Below, piece by piece: positions 22,322 to 29,548 of a stretch of 64,000 nt of DNA. Source of the stretch: Streptomyces indicus. Lineage in GTDB: Bacteria > Actinomycetota > Actinomycetes > Streptomycetales > Streptomycetaceae. The notes beneath the pieces were generated by a model, which did not search any database, was not told the origin of the DNA, and was given only the letters and a program-made list of their open reading frames with translations. The stretch is taken from the NCBI RefSeq assembly GCF_900100315.1, contig NZ_FNFF01000009.1:186001-250000 (forward strand). Reading direction: 5' to 3'. Numbering within the stretch: the first letter of the stretch is position 1; every line of letters starts with the position of its first letter. Made by a program: the position numbers and the translations under genes.

Positions 22322-22980
22322 CCGCACAACCGGTAGCCGTGGCCCGCGTCGGCGAGGATGAGGTGGGGGTCGCCGAGTTTGCCGCGCAGCCGGCTGATGG
22401 TGGCGCGTACCGCGCTCGTACGGGGGTCGAGGTGCTCGTCCCAGACGGTACGGACCAGCTCGTCGTGCGGCACCGCGTCGCCGCCCGCCTCCATGAGCCG
22501 CCGCAGTACGGCGAACTCCTTCGGCGTGAGTTCCACGGCGCGCCCGCGCACGGTGACCTCGCGCCGGGTCCGGTCGAGGGTGAGGCCCGCGTGCCGCAGC
22601 ACGTCCGCGGGCGCCTTGGGCACGCGGCGGCCGAGCGTGCGGATACGGGCGACGAGCTCGGCGAAGTCGAAGGGCTTGGCCAGATAGTCGTCGGCGCCGA
22701 GCCGTTCGAGCCCGTACACCTTGTCCTCCAGGGAGCCGGCCGAGGTCAGCATGAGGATGCGCGGCGGGTCGACGAGCTCGCGCAGTTTCCGGCAGACCTC
22801 GTCGCCCGTCATGACCGGCAGGTCGCGGTCGAGTACGAGCACGTCGTAGTCGGTGAGCAGGCACATGCGCTCGGCCTCGTCGCCCGAGGCGGCCACGTCC
22901 ACCGCGATCGACTGCCGCCGAAGCCCCGTCGCGATCGCCCGCGCCAGCACCTGGTGGTCTTCGGCTACCAGAACCCTCAT
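22318..22980 (-). CDS. OmpR-family response regulator
   Basis: 220 residues from ATG 22980 (MRVLVAEDHQ); an ATG three codons upstream is also possible. Receiver domain with acidic pocket ED (8), phosphorylated Asp51 (LVLDRDLP) and Lys102 (YLAKPFD); winged-helix DNA-binding domain about 125-218 (ELTPKEFAVLRRLM ... SAVRATISRLRGKLG). It is upstream of and translationally coupled to the kinase. The 250-base divergent region to the permease gene, which contains a 9-bp repeat array, is where its own target site would be expected. Confidence 0.95.
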   Translation of the reverse strand: MRVLVAEDHQVLARAIATGLRRQSIAVDVAASGDEAERMCLLTDYDVLVLDRDLPVMTGDEVCRKLRELVDPPRILMLTSAGSLEDKVYGLERLGADDYLAKPFDFAELVARIRTLGRRVPKAPADVLRHAGLTLDRTRREVTVRGRAVELTPKEFAVLRRLMEAGGDAVPHDELVRTVWDEHLDPRTSAVRATISRLRGKLGDPHLILADAGHGYRLCG

Positions 22981-23060
22981 GCGTCCCATGCAAGCAAGGG
23001 GAGCGTTGCAGAGATGTAAGTGCTGGGCCGACCGGGGGGTGTGACGCCCGGGGCTGCTGT

Positions 23061-23170
23061 GGCGCGCTCGGTGCGCTGGGCGCACTCGGCGTCACTCGGC
23101 GCACTCGGCGCACTCGGCGTCACTCGGCGCACTCGGCGCACTGGGCGCACTGGGCGCACTGGGCGCGCTT
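23061..23170. repeat. 9-bp tandem repeat, 12 units
   Basis: Twelve head-to-tail copies of GGCGCACTC and one-base variants (two copies are 10 bases long) fill 110 bases in the divergent promoter region between the response-regulator gene and the first permease gene. Confidence 0.9.
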
Positions 23171-23227
23171 ATGCCGCCGTAACACCGCTTATCCCGCTGC
23201 ACAGCCCCTCCTGGTGTGCTCGGCCGC

Positions 23228-24478
23228 ATGAACTTCGTCAAACGGGCCGGGCTGAGTCTGGTCGCCCGCAAGGGGAAGACGGCGCTGCTCCTCGGGATCT
23301 TCCTCGTCGTGTGCGTGCTGCTGCTCGGGGGTTTTCTCCTGGAGGGCGCCACGGCCCGGCAGGAGGCCGAGGCGCAGCGCCGGATCGGCGTGGACGTCAC
23401 CGTGCGCGCCGACCGGCTCACCGCCGAACGGGCCGGGCGGCTGGCGAAGGTCCCGGGCGTGCAGCGCTACAACCCGCTGCTGCGGGGCGTGCCGCGCCTG
23501 CAGGGCGGCAAGCTCGTCCGGTCCGACGCGCCGCGCCCGCCGGACAGCCGGCCCGAGCGGGACGGCCCACGGCTGATCGGGCTGCGGGACTCCGAGCTGC
23601 TGCTCGACTTCGCCACCGGCCGCAGCACCCTGGTCGAGGGGCGCCCGCTCACCCCGCAGGACGCCGGGCACGACCGCGTGCTGATCGGTGCACAGCTCGC
23701 CGAGCTCAACGGGCTCGCGGCCGGCGACCTGATCACCCTGGCCTCGCCGGACGGGAAACACCGCAGGGCGTACGAGGTCGTGGGGGTCCACCGCGACGGC
23801 CGGGCCCCTGTGCCCGACGGCTGGCTGGAGCCGTCCGAGCTCCCGGCCAACCAGATCTACGCACCGCTCGGCGCGCTCGCCGACCTCGGCCTCGGCAGCC
23901 CCGACGGCCGGCTCGACGAAGCCGTGTTCAGGCTGGGCTCGCCCGAGCAGGCCGAGCAGCTGCACGCGGCGGCGCAACGGCTCCTGGGCGACGCGGACTT
24001 CCGCTTCGACGTGAACGACAAGGCGTACCGGGACCAGGTGCAGCCGCTGCGACGGGTCGGCGCCTTCGCCGGGACCCTGGTCTGGCTGATCGCCGGCGCG
24101 GGGACCGTCGTCCTCGGCCTGATCGTCGCGCTCACGATCCGCGAGCGCCGGGACGAGCTCGGGATGCTGCTCTCGCTCGGCGAGCGGAAGTGGAAGCTCA
24201 TCGGCCAGCACACGGTGGAGGTGGCCGCCGTCGCCCTGCCGGCGCTCGCGCTGGCCGCCCTGGCCGGGGCCGCATGCGCCGGGACCGTGTCAGAGCTCCT
24301 GCCGGGGCACACGGCGAGCGCCGGCGCGCTTCTGCCCGCACCCGAACTCCGCCTGACGGCAGCCGACTTGGGCAGGGTGGCGGGCCTCGGCGTGGGCATC
24401 GCGCTGGTCTCCACCGTCCTGCCCGGCATCGGGATCCTGCGGCTGCACCCCCGGTCGATCCTCGCCGCCACCGACTGA
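23228..24478 (+). CDS. FtsX-type ABC transporter permease, first of two
   Basis: 416 residues from ATG 23228 (MNFVKRAGLSLVARKGKTAL). Layout: one N-terminal membrane segment (about 20-40), a large extracytoplasmic domain (about 45-285, MacB periplasmic-core type), then three membrane segments; the coupling region IRERRDELGMLLSLGERKWKL is the FtsX signature that docks the ATPase. It ends IGILRLHPRSILAATD, the usual FtsX end. One copy of this four-span unit needs a second copy; the neighbour at 24580 provides it. It has a weak ribosome site and lies downstream of a two-component system transcribed the other way. Confidence 0.9.
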   Translation: MNFVKRAGLSLVARKGKTALLLGIFLVVCVLLLGGFLLEGATARQEAEAQRRIGVDVTVRADRLTAERAGRLAKVPGVQRYNPLLRGVPRLQGGKLVRSDAPRPPDSRPERDGPRLIGLRDSELLLDFATGRSTLVEGRPLTPQDAGHDRVLIGAQLAELNGLAAGDLITLASPDGKHRRAYEVVGVHRDGRAPVPDGWLEPSELPANQIYAPLGALADLGLGSPDGRLDEAVFRLGSPEQAEQLHAAAQRLLGDADFRFDVNDKAYRDQVQPLRRVGAFAGTLVWLIAGAGTVVLGLIVALTIRERRDELGMLLSLGERKWKLIGQHTVEVAAVALPALALAALAGAACAGTVSELLPGHTASAGALLPAPELRLTAADLGRVAGLGVGIALVSTVLPGIGILRLHPRSILAATD

Positions 24479-24488
24479 CCCCGCACAC

Positions 24489-24530
24489 CCCCTCTCCCCT
24501 CTCCCCTCTCCCCTCTCCCCTCTCCCCTCG
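24489..24530. repeat. 7-bp tandem repeat (CCCCTCT) x6
   Basis: Five exact copies of CCCCTCT and one CCCCTCG between the two permease genes. The spacer (101 bases) otherwise holds only a polypurine-poor strand and a weak ribosome site for the second permease. Confidence 0.9.
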
Positions 24531-24579
24531 CCCTTCAACTCCCCTTCCCTTCAAGCAGAGAGCCGGCCGGACACCCGCC

Positions 24580-25950
24580 ATGAACTTCCTCAAACGCGCG
24601 GCCCTGAGCCTGTGGTCCCGCAAGGCCAGAACCCTCCTCACCTTCAGCACCCTCGTGGTCATCTCCGTGATGGTGCTCGCCGGAGTGCTCATCAAGGACG
24701 CCACCGCCCGCGCCTCCGACGCCGCCCGGCAGAAGATCGGCGCCGAGGTCGGCCTCGATGTGGACATGGACGCGCTCGCGTCCTCCGGGCAGCTCCAGGC
24801 GCCGCAGATCCGGACCGACACGGTCGACCGGATCGGCAGGTCGCCGCTGGTGCGGAAGTACACGTACCAGTCCTTCGACGGCGCCTCCCTGAAGGGCGGC
24901 CTGAAGCTGCCGGGCAAGCCCCTGTACCCGGAGGGGCCGACGTCGACGCTGGCGTTCGGCGTCCTCGACTCCTCGTTGCAGCCGGACTTCGCGAGCGGCA
25001 CATGGAAGCTCCTGTCCGGCAGGCCGATCACCGGCGCGGACCGCGACAGGAACGTCGTCCTGATCGAGGAGCGGCTCGCGCGCAAGAACAATCTGAAGAC
25101 CGGCGACCGCATCACGCTCGGCGAGAACGACCCGAAGGGCAGGCGCACGGCGGAGTTCACCGTGCAGGGCGTCTATCGCGACCCGTCCGACGAGCAGGAC
25201 CCCGAGTACGGTCTCGACCCGGCCAACCGCCTGTTCGTCACCGCCGGCGCGCTGAGCAGGCTCAACGGGGAGCAGGAGACGATCGCCCGCTCGGCGAGCT
25301 TCCAGCTCCGGGACCCCGCCGCGTTCGAGCAGTTCAAGAAGGAGGCCGAGGAGGCCGCCGGTGACGCGCTCGACGGGTTCGCGCTCGGCATCAACGACAA
25401 GGCCCTGCGGCAGATGACCGGCCCGCTGTCGTCCGTGGCCGGCACCGCGACGGCCGCCATGTGGCTGATCGGCATCGCGGGCGCCGCGGTGCTCGCCCTG
25501 CTCGCCATGCTCGCGGTCAAGCAGCGCCGTACCGAGTTCGGTGTCCTGCTCGCGCTCGGCGAGCGCAAGGGGAAGCTGGTCGCCCAGCAGGTGGTGGAGG
25601 TCCTCGTGCTCGCCGTGCTGGCCGTCGGCCTCAGCTCCCTCTTCGCGCAGACGCTCACGGAGCGGGCCGGCAACGCGCTCGTACGCGGCGAAGCGAGCGC
25701 CGCCCAGCGCAAGCTGGACGCCTGGCAGCCACCGCCGCCCGGCTCGACCGGACTGCAGGAGGGCACCGACTGGGACGCCGAACCCGTCGCGGACGCCGAC
25801 CCGATCGACCGGATCACCGTACGGCTCGACGACGGCGCGCTGGCCACGGTCGCCGGACTCGGCCTCGCGACCGGCCTGCTCGCCACCGCCCTCCCTGCCG
25901 CGTCCGTGCTGCGGCTCTCCCCCCGATCCATCCTCTCGAAGGGCAAGTGA
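24580..25950 (+). CDS. FtsX-type ABC transporter permease, second of two
   Basis: 456 residues from ATG 24580 (MNFLKRAALSLWSRKARTLL). Same architecture as the preceding gene: one N-terminal span, an extracytoplasmic domain (about 45-300), and three C-terminal spans, with the docking segment VKQRRTEFGVLLALGERKGKL and the end LRLSPRSILSKGK. The two permeases share the start (MNF-KRA-LSL) and the last 15 residues, so they arose by duplication, but their outer domains differ, suggesting a heterodimer. The frame is open far upstream through the first permease gene, but that is a shadow. It is followed 2 bases later by the ATPase. Confidence 0.9.
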   Translation: MNFLKRAALSLWSRKARTLLTFSTLVVISVMVLAGVLIKDATARASDAARQKIGAEVGLDVDMDALASSGQLQAPQIRTDTVDRIGRSPLVRKYTYQSFDGASLKGGLKLPGKPLYPEGPTSTLAFGVLDSSLQPDFASGTWKLLSGRPITGADRDRNVVLIEERLARKNNLKTGDRITLGENDPKGRRTAEFTVQGVYRDPSDEQDPEYGLDPANRLFVTAGALSRLNGEQETIARSASFQLRDPAAFEQFKKEAEEAAGDALDGFALGINDKALRQMTGPLSSVAGTATAAMWLIGIAGAAVLALLAMLAVKQRRTEFGVLLALGERKGKLVAQQVVEVLVLAVLAVGLSSLFAQTLTERAGNALVRGEASAAQRKLDAWQPPPPGSTGLQEGTDWDAEPVADADPIDRITVRLDDGALATVAGLGLATGLLATALPAASVLRLSPRSILSKGK

Positions 25951-25952
25951 CC

Positions 25953-26669
25953 GTGACCGACGCAGTGTCGACCGACAAGCCCCCGGCCGCCGAAACCGCG
26001 CCGCCGGTCCTGAAGCTCACCGGCCTGAGCCACACGTACACGGGTCAGCGCCGCCGCACCACGGTGCTCAAGCAGATCGACTACAGCTTCGAGCGCGGCG
26101 TCTTCTATACGATCCTCGGCCCGTCCGGCAGCGGGAAGACCACGCTGCTCTCGCTGGCATCGGGCCTGGACCGGCCCACCGCGGGCACGGTCGCCTTCGA
26201 CGGCGTGGACCTGGAGGAGATCGGCCTGGGCCGCTACCGCAACCGGCACGTGGCCACGGTCTTCCAGCAGTACAACCTGCTCACGTACATGACAGCGGTG
26301 CAGAACGTCACCACCGCCATGGAGATCACCAAGGTCCGCGCCCGGCACAAGAAGGCCCGTGCCCTGGAACTCCTGGAACAGGTCGGACTCGACCGCCACC
26401 ACGCCACGCGCAATGTGCTGCGCCTGTCCGGCGGCCAGCAGCAGCGCGTCGCCATCGCCCGCGCCCTGGCCTGCGACGTCGACATCCTCTTCGCCGACGA
26501 GCCGACGGGGAACCTGGACGAGGACACGGCCGAGGGCATCATCCGCATCTTCCGGGACCTGGCCCACGAGCGGAACAAGTGCGTCGTGGTCGTCACCCAC
26601 TCCCAGCAGCTCGCGGCGCGGTCCGACCGGACGCTGACGTTGCGGCGGGGGAAGGTGAGTTCACGGTGA
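25953..26669 (+). CDS. MacB/LolD-type ABC transporter ATPase
   Basis: 238 residues. Walker A GPSGSGKTT (56-64), Q-loop VFQQYNLLTYMT, signature LSGGQQQRVAIARAL, Walker B DILFADEPTGNLD, His-switch VVVTHS: all intact. The GTG at 25953 has GAAGGG nine bases upstream; another GTG at 25947 overlaps the permease stop (GTGA). It powers the two FtsX-type permeases. Such complexes do not pump through a channel but couple ATP hydrolysis to movement of extracytoplasmic domains (mechanotransmission), for lipoproteins, peptides or wall hydrolases; the substrate here is unknown. Confidence 0.94.
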   Translation: MTDAVSTDKPPAAETAPPVLKLTGLSHTYTGQRRRTTVLKQIDYSFERGVFYTILGPSGSGKTTLLSLASGLDRPTAGTVAFDGVDLEEIGLGRYRNRHVATVFQQYNLLTYMTAVQNVTTAMEITKVRARHKKARALELLEQVGLDRHHATRNVLRLSGGQQQRVAIARALACDVDILFADEPTGNLDEDTAEGIIRIFRDLAHERNKCVVVVTHSQQLAARSDRTLTLRRGKVSSR

Positions 26670-26742
26670 GCAGGCTCGACGGGTCCTGGTGCGGGGCGTC
26701 CGGTGCGGTGCGGCGCGGGTGCCGGGCGGTGCGGGACAGGTC

Positions 26743-27366
26743 CTAGGACGAAGGCGTCCAGCGCGGTGCCGTCTCGGCCCAGGCACGGTCCCACGCCGCG
26801 AGGTTGCGGCGCCGGATGACGCGGTGGGCGATGCCGTACGCGGCGGCCGCCGTGAGCGGCACGGCGAGAGCGGCGATGATCGCCCAGCCGAGGGCGCGGC
26901 TGCGGATCTCGTCCGGGTCGAGGGGCTCGTCCGTGATCCTTCCGTCGGCGGTCGTCCAGACGCGGACCGTACTGCCCCGGGAAAGACCCGGCGGGACCTC
27001 GGCCGTGGCCGTACGGGTCCGGCCCTGGGGGTCGGTGAAGCGGACCCCGGCCGGGTAGCGGACGTGTCCGGCCTCGGCGGAGCCGGGTTCGGGGTGCCGG
27101 CGCGCGTCCTCGAGCAGGAGGGCGGAGGTGTGCCGGCCGCCGGCGGCACGGCTCTGCGCGGTACGCGTGTAGTGGTCGTGCGCGGCCCCGCCGGCCAGGA
27201 ACACGGCGGGCGGGGTCGCCGCCAGCGCGGCCAGGACCAGGGCGGAACCGATCCACGCCTGCACCTGGTCGCTGCGGCGGCACAAGGGGTTGAGCCGCCG
27301 CAGACGGCACCGAAGGCGCCCTGTACGTACGGGCGTCGGTGGTGGCGGTGGTACGCGGGCGGGCAC
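26743..27366 (-). CDS. Rv1733c-like two-span membrane protein
   Basis: 207 residues. Two membrane segments, about 37-60 (WIGSALVLAALAATPPAVFLAG) and 158-180 (LGWAIIAALAVPLTAAAAYGIA), enclose an extracytoplasmic domain of about 95 residues with VRYPAGVRFTDPQGRTRTATAEVPPGLSRGSTVRVW. This topology and the conserved R-Y/D-x4-AW C-terminus are typical of the Rv1733c family, a dormancy antigen in mycobacteria that is expanded in streptomycetes; biochemical role unknown. It lies downstream of the MreB-like gene on the same strand and converges with the ABC ATPase. Confidence 0.8.
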   Translation of the reverse strand: MPARVPPPPPTPVRTGRLRCRLRRLNPLCRRSDQVQAWIGSALVLAALAATPPAVFLAGGAAHDHYTRTAQSRAAGGRHTSALLLEDARRHPEPGSAEAGHVRYPAGVRFTDPQGRTRTATAEVPPGLSRGSTVRVWTTADGRITDEPLDPDEIRSRALGWAIIAALAVPLTAAAAYGIAHRVIRRRNLAAWDRAWAETAPRWTPSS

Positions 27367-27464
27367 GGGTCTCCTTCCGGTGGCGGGCGCGGTGATCCCA
27401 GGCTTCCTGGAAGTGGCGGCCGCCGACTCCCTTGCGGTGCGCGGCGGTTGGGGCAGCTGCGGGC

Positions 27465-27529
27465 GGCGGACGGGTCCGCTGTGGACGGCGGTCGGGCCCG
27501 CTGCGGACGGCGGCCGGGGCCCTGCGGGC
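27465..27529. repeat. 22-bp tandem repeat, three copies
   Basis: Copies at 27465-27486, 27487-27508 and a degenerate third to 27529, core GGCGG-CGGGTCCGCTG-GGAC, just after the MreB-like gene stop in the 182-base spacer to the Rv1733c-like gene. Confidence 0.75.
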
Positions 27530-27548
27530 GCCGGTCGGCCGACGCGGC

Positions 27549-28382
27549 CTAGTGCGGCCGTACCACCGGAGGCACCAGCGGCACCGGAAGCTGCGGACCG
27601 GCCCCGGACAGGCAGGGGTGGGCGTGCGCGGCCTCCAGGAGCTTCGCGGCGCCGCGGACCGCCGCGGTGTGCGGGGCGGGGACCACACGCGGCGGCGCGT
27701 GCAGGCGTCCGTCGAGGTGGCGGGTGATGTCGGGCCGCAGCGCGCCGCCGCCGGCCACCAGGACGCCGCGGTGCAACGCGTCCAGAGTGAGCGGGCTGCG
27801 GTCCTGGCGGAGCATCGCGGTCAGCATCGAGACCACCGCGTCGGCGATCCGCTCCGGCGGCGTCGAGGCGTCCAGGTCACCGGTGCCCAGGGCGGTGCGC
27901 CGCGCGTCGGTGACGGCACCGTCGCTCAGGAGCACCGCCTCGGTGAGATGGGCACCGAGGTCCACCACCATGAGCGGCCGGGACAGGTCCGCGCCCGCGG
28001 CCACGGCGACCGCCCGTGCCGCGGGCACGGTCAGGACGCTGCTCGGCCCGAGCACCTCCAGCGCCTTCCGCGCCCGGGCACGGAAGGCGACCCCGTCCAG
28101 GACCGGAGCGGTGACGATCACCATGGGGCGGGCGGCCCGGGGCAGCCTGGAGGCCAGGAGCGCGTGCAGCAGGCGGGCGCATCCCGGGGTGTCGACGATG
28201 GTGCCGCGCTGGACGGGGTGCCCCGCGCCCGCGACGGTGGGCACGTCGACGACCACGCCCCTGCGGGAGATCCACGCCCGCGTACGGGCGCTGCCGAGGT
28301 CGAGGGCGATGCCGCAGCAGCGGCGGCACAGCGGCCAGGGCCGGTGGGCGCCCGCGGTGTACGGAGGCGGTCCGCCGGTCAC
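27549..28382 (-). CDS. Short MreB-like actin-fold protein
   Basis: 277 residues against about 340 for MreB. Phosphate-1 loop IALDLGSARTRAWISRRGVV (family: DLGTANT), phosphate-2 strand MVVDLGAHLTEAVLLSDGAV and adenosine motif GVLVAGGGALRPDI are recognisable. The stretch between GTGDLD and IADAVVSML, where MreB carries subdomain IIB, is missing, so the fold lacks one of the four subdomains. The GTG start overlaps the upstream TraR/DksA stop (GTGA). From memory S. coelicolor has a comparable short MreB-like protein, SCO6166, next to DksA-like genes. Whether it binds nucleotide or forms filaments cannot be told. An upstream in-frame ATG at 28481 is a poor alternative. Confidence 0.85.
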   Translation of the reverse strand: MTGGPPPYTAGAHRPWPLCRRCCGIALDLGSARTRAWISRRGVVVDVPTVAGAGHPVQRGTIVDTPGCARLLHALLASRLPRAARPMVIVTAPVLDGVAFRARARKALEVLGPSSVLTVPAARAVAVAAGADLSRPLMVVDLGAHLTEAVLLSDGAVTDARRTALGTGDLDASTPPERIADAVVSMLTAMLRQDRSPLTLDALHRGVLVAGGGALRPDITRHLDGRLHAPPRVVPAPHTAAVRGAAKLLEAAHAHPCLSGAGPQLPVPLVPPVVRPH

Positions 28383-28747
28383 GGTGCCGCCCTCCCGGCC
28401 CGCCGGCAGCCTCCGCAGTAGCGGGCCTGCGGGACGATCGTCAGACGGTCCCGGCCGATGGGACACCGGCACCGGTGGCACACGCCGTACGTGCCGGCGT
28501 CCATGCGGGCCAGCGCGGCCTCCACGTCGGCGAGGACCATGCGGGCGGAGGTCGCGAGTTTCACCTGCACCTCGATCTGCGCGGCCGCGCGCTGCCGCCG
28601 CTCCTCGGCGCGGGTGCCGGACGGCCCGGCGAGCTGCCGGAGCTGCTCCCGCCGGAACAGGCGCTGCTCCTGGAGGTCGGCGCGCAGCCGGGCCAGGTCG
28701 TCGGCCGCGAGAGGCGCCGAACTCGGGCCGGTGGTTCGGTGGTTCAC
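28379..28747 (-). CDS. TraR/DksA-type zinc-finger protein (first)
   Basis: 122 residues from a GTG with AGGGG 7 bases upstream (a second GTG directly before it is possible). An N-terminal helical/coiled-coil half (LARLRADLQEQRLFRREQL) is followed by the zinc finger C90-x2-C93 ... C111-x2-C114 (GVCHRCRCPIG ... RYCGGC), the C4 fold of DksA/TraR. Relatives insert their coiled coil into the RNA-polymerase secondary channel and change promoter choice, often with ppGpp. The DxxDA tip motif of E. coli DksA is not visible, so activity is uncertain. The stop overlaps the MreB-like start. Confidence 0.87.
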   Translation of the reverse strand: MNHRTTGPSSAPLAADDLARLRADLQEQRLFRREQLRQLAGPSGTRAEERRQRAAAQIEVQVKLATSARMVLADVEAALARMDAGTYGVCHRCRCPIGRDRLTIVPQARYCGGCRRAGRAAP

Positions 28748-28778
28748 CACGTCACCCCTTCGGTCAGGGCGGACGCCG

Positions 28779-29090
28779 TCAGCCGGCCCGGCGCTGGCAG
28801 GCGACACAGAAGCGGCTGTACGGGAGGATTTCGAGGCGCTCCACAGGGATCGGCTTGCGGCAGCCCAGGCAGATGCCGTAGGTGCCGTTCGCGATCCGGG
28901 CGAAGGCCTCCTCGATCTCCCGCAACGAGCGCTCCATCGCGGCCTCCTGCTCGGACAGCAGCCGGTCGCCCGCGGACCGCTCCGTCTCCTTGAGCGCCTG
29001 CAGCTGGGCGAGCCGGGAGCTGCGGGCGTGCTCCAGACGCAGGCGCGCCTCGTGCAACTGCGATCCGGCGCGGGTGGCTTCGAGCGACAT
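28779..29090 (-). CDS. TraR/DksA-type zinc-finger protein (second)
   Basis: 103 residues from ATG 29090, AAAGGGAC ribosome site. Helical N-terminal half (LHEARLRLEHARSSRLAQLQ ... SLREIEEAFARIANGTYG) and a C4 zinc finger C74-x2-C77 ... C95-x2-C98 (GICLGCRKPIP ... RFCVAC). Paralogue of the next gene (28379-28747), which follows after 31 bases; the -GTYG-C--C--PI core is shared. The upstream sequence stays open in this frame but is Arg-rich and made of 34-bp DNA repeats, so I do not include it. Confidence 0.87.
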   Translation of the reverse strand: MSLEATRAGSQLHEARLRLEHARSSRLAQLQALKETERSAGDRLLSEQEAAMERSLREIEEAFARIANGTYGICLGCRKPIPVERLEILPYSRFCVACQRRAG

Positions 29091-29548
29091 GGCCCGTCCC
29101 TTTCTCGAAGACGTCCCTTCTCCAGGGCGTCCCTTGCTCGTTCTCGAAAGACGTCCTCCGCACGAGGCGTCGCTTCCTGGCGGACGCCCTGCGCACGAGG
29201 ACGTCGCTTCCTGGCGGACGCCCTGCGCACGAGGGCGTCGCCTCCTCGAAGACGTCCTCCGCGCAAGGGCGCCCCTTGCCCGCGACGTCCCCTTCTCGCG
29301 GACATCGGGCCCTCCACCCTCGCCGGACCCTCGGCGGATACCTATCGGTTGCGGGCCCCATTTACGCTGGGCCGAGGGATCCACACGGCGGGGTCATGGG
29401 TCGTGGGTGCCCCCGGAAATGGGTTCCGGAGCCCATCGACCGGTTCCCGGGGGCGGTCCAGGCTGGCCCTAGGCTCACCTCGTACCCCCGCGCCGTGCAC
29501 GTGGCGGGCCGGCGGGTGGGACGGAGCGAGAGGAAAGGCGTGGGGGCG
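29091..29548. other. Divergent spacer with tandem repeats
   Basis: 458 bases between the second TraR/DksA gene (minus) and the histidine kinase gene (plus). The left 180 bases hold the 34-bp repeat array; the right part (29300-29530) shows no ORF with Streptomyces character and no repeat. Promoters for both directions must lie here, but I cannot place them. Confidence 0.5.
29168..29269. repeat. 34-bp tandem repeat, three copies
   Basis: CGTCGCTTCCTGGCGGACGC... starts at 29168, 29202 and (degenerate) 29236, exactly 34 bases apart; a further degenerate copy precedes at about 29134. Lies in the presumed leader of the TraR/DksA-MreB-like operon. Confidence 0.85.

Noticed and set aside
23061..23170. 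CRISPR array
   Set aside because: Units are 9 bases head to tail without spacers; no cas gene in the window. The same holds for the other repeat arrays.
23020..25950. 976-codon open frame ending in the second permease
   Set aside because: The first 520 codons are an out-of-frame reading of the first permease and of the 9-bp and 7-bp repeats; the real gene starts at 24580.
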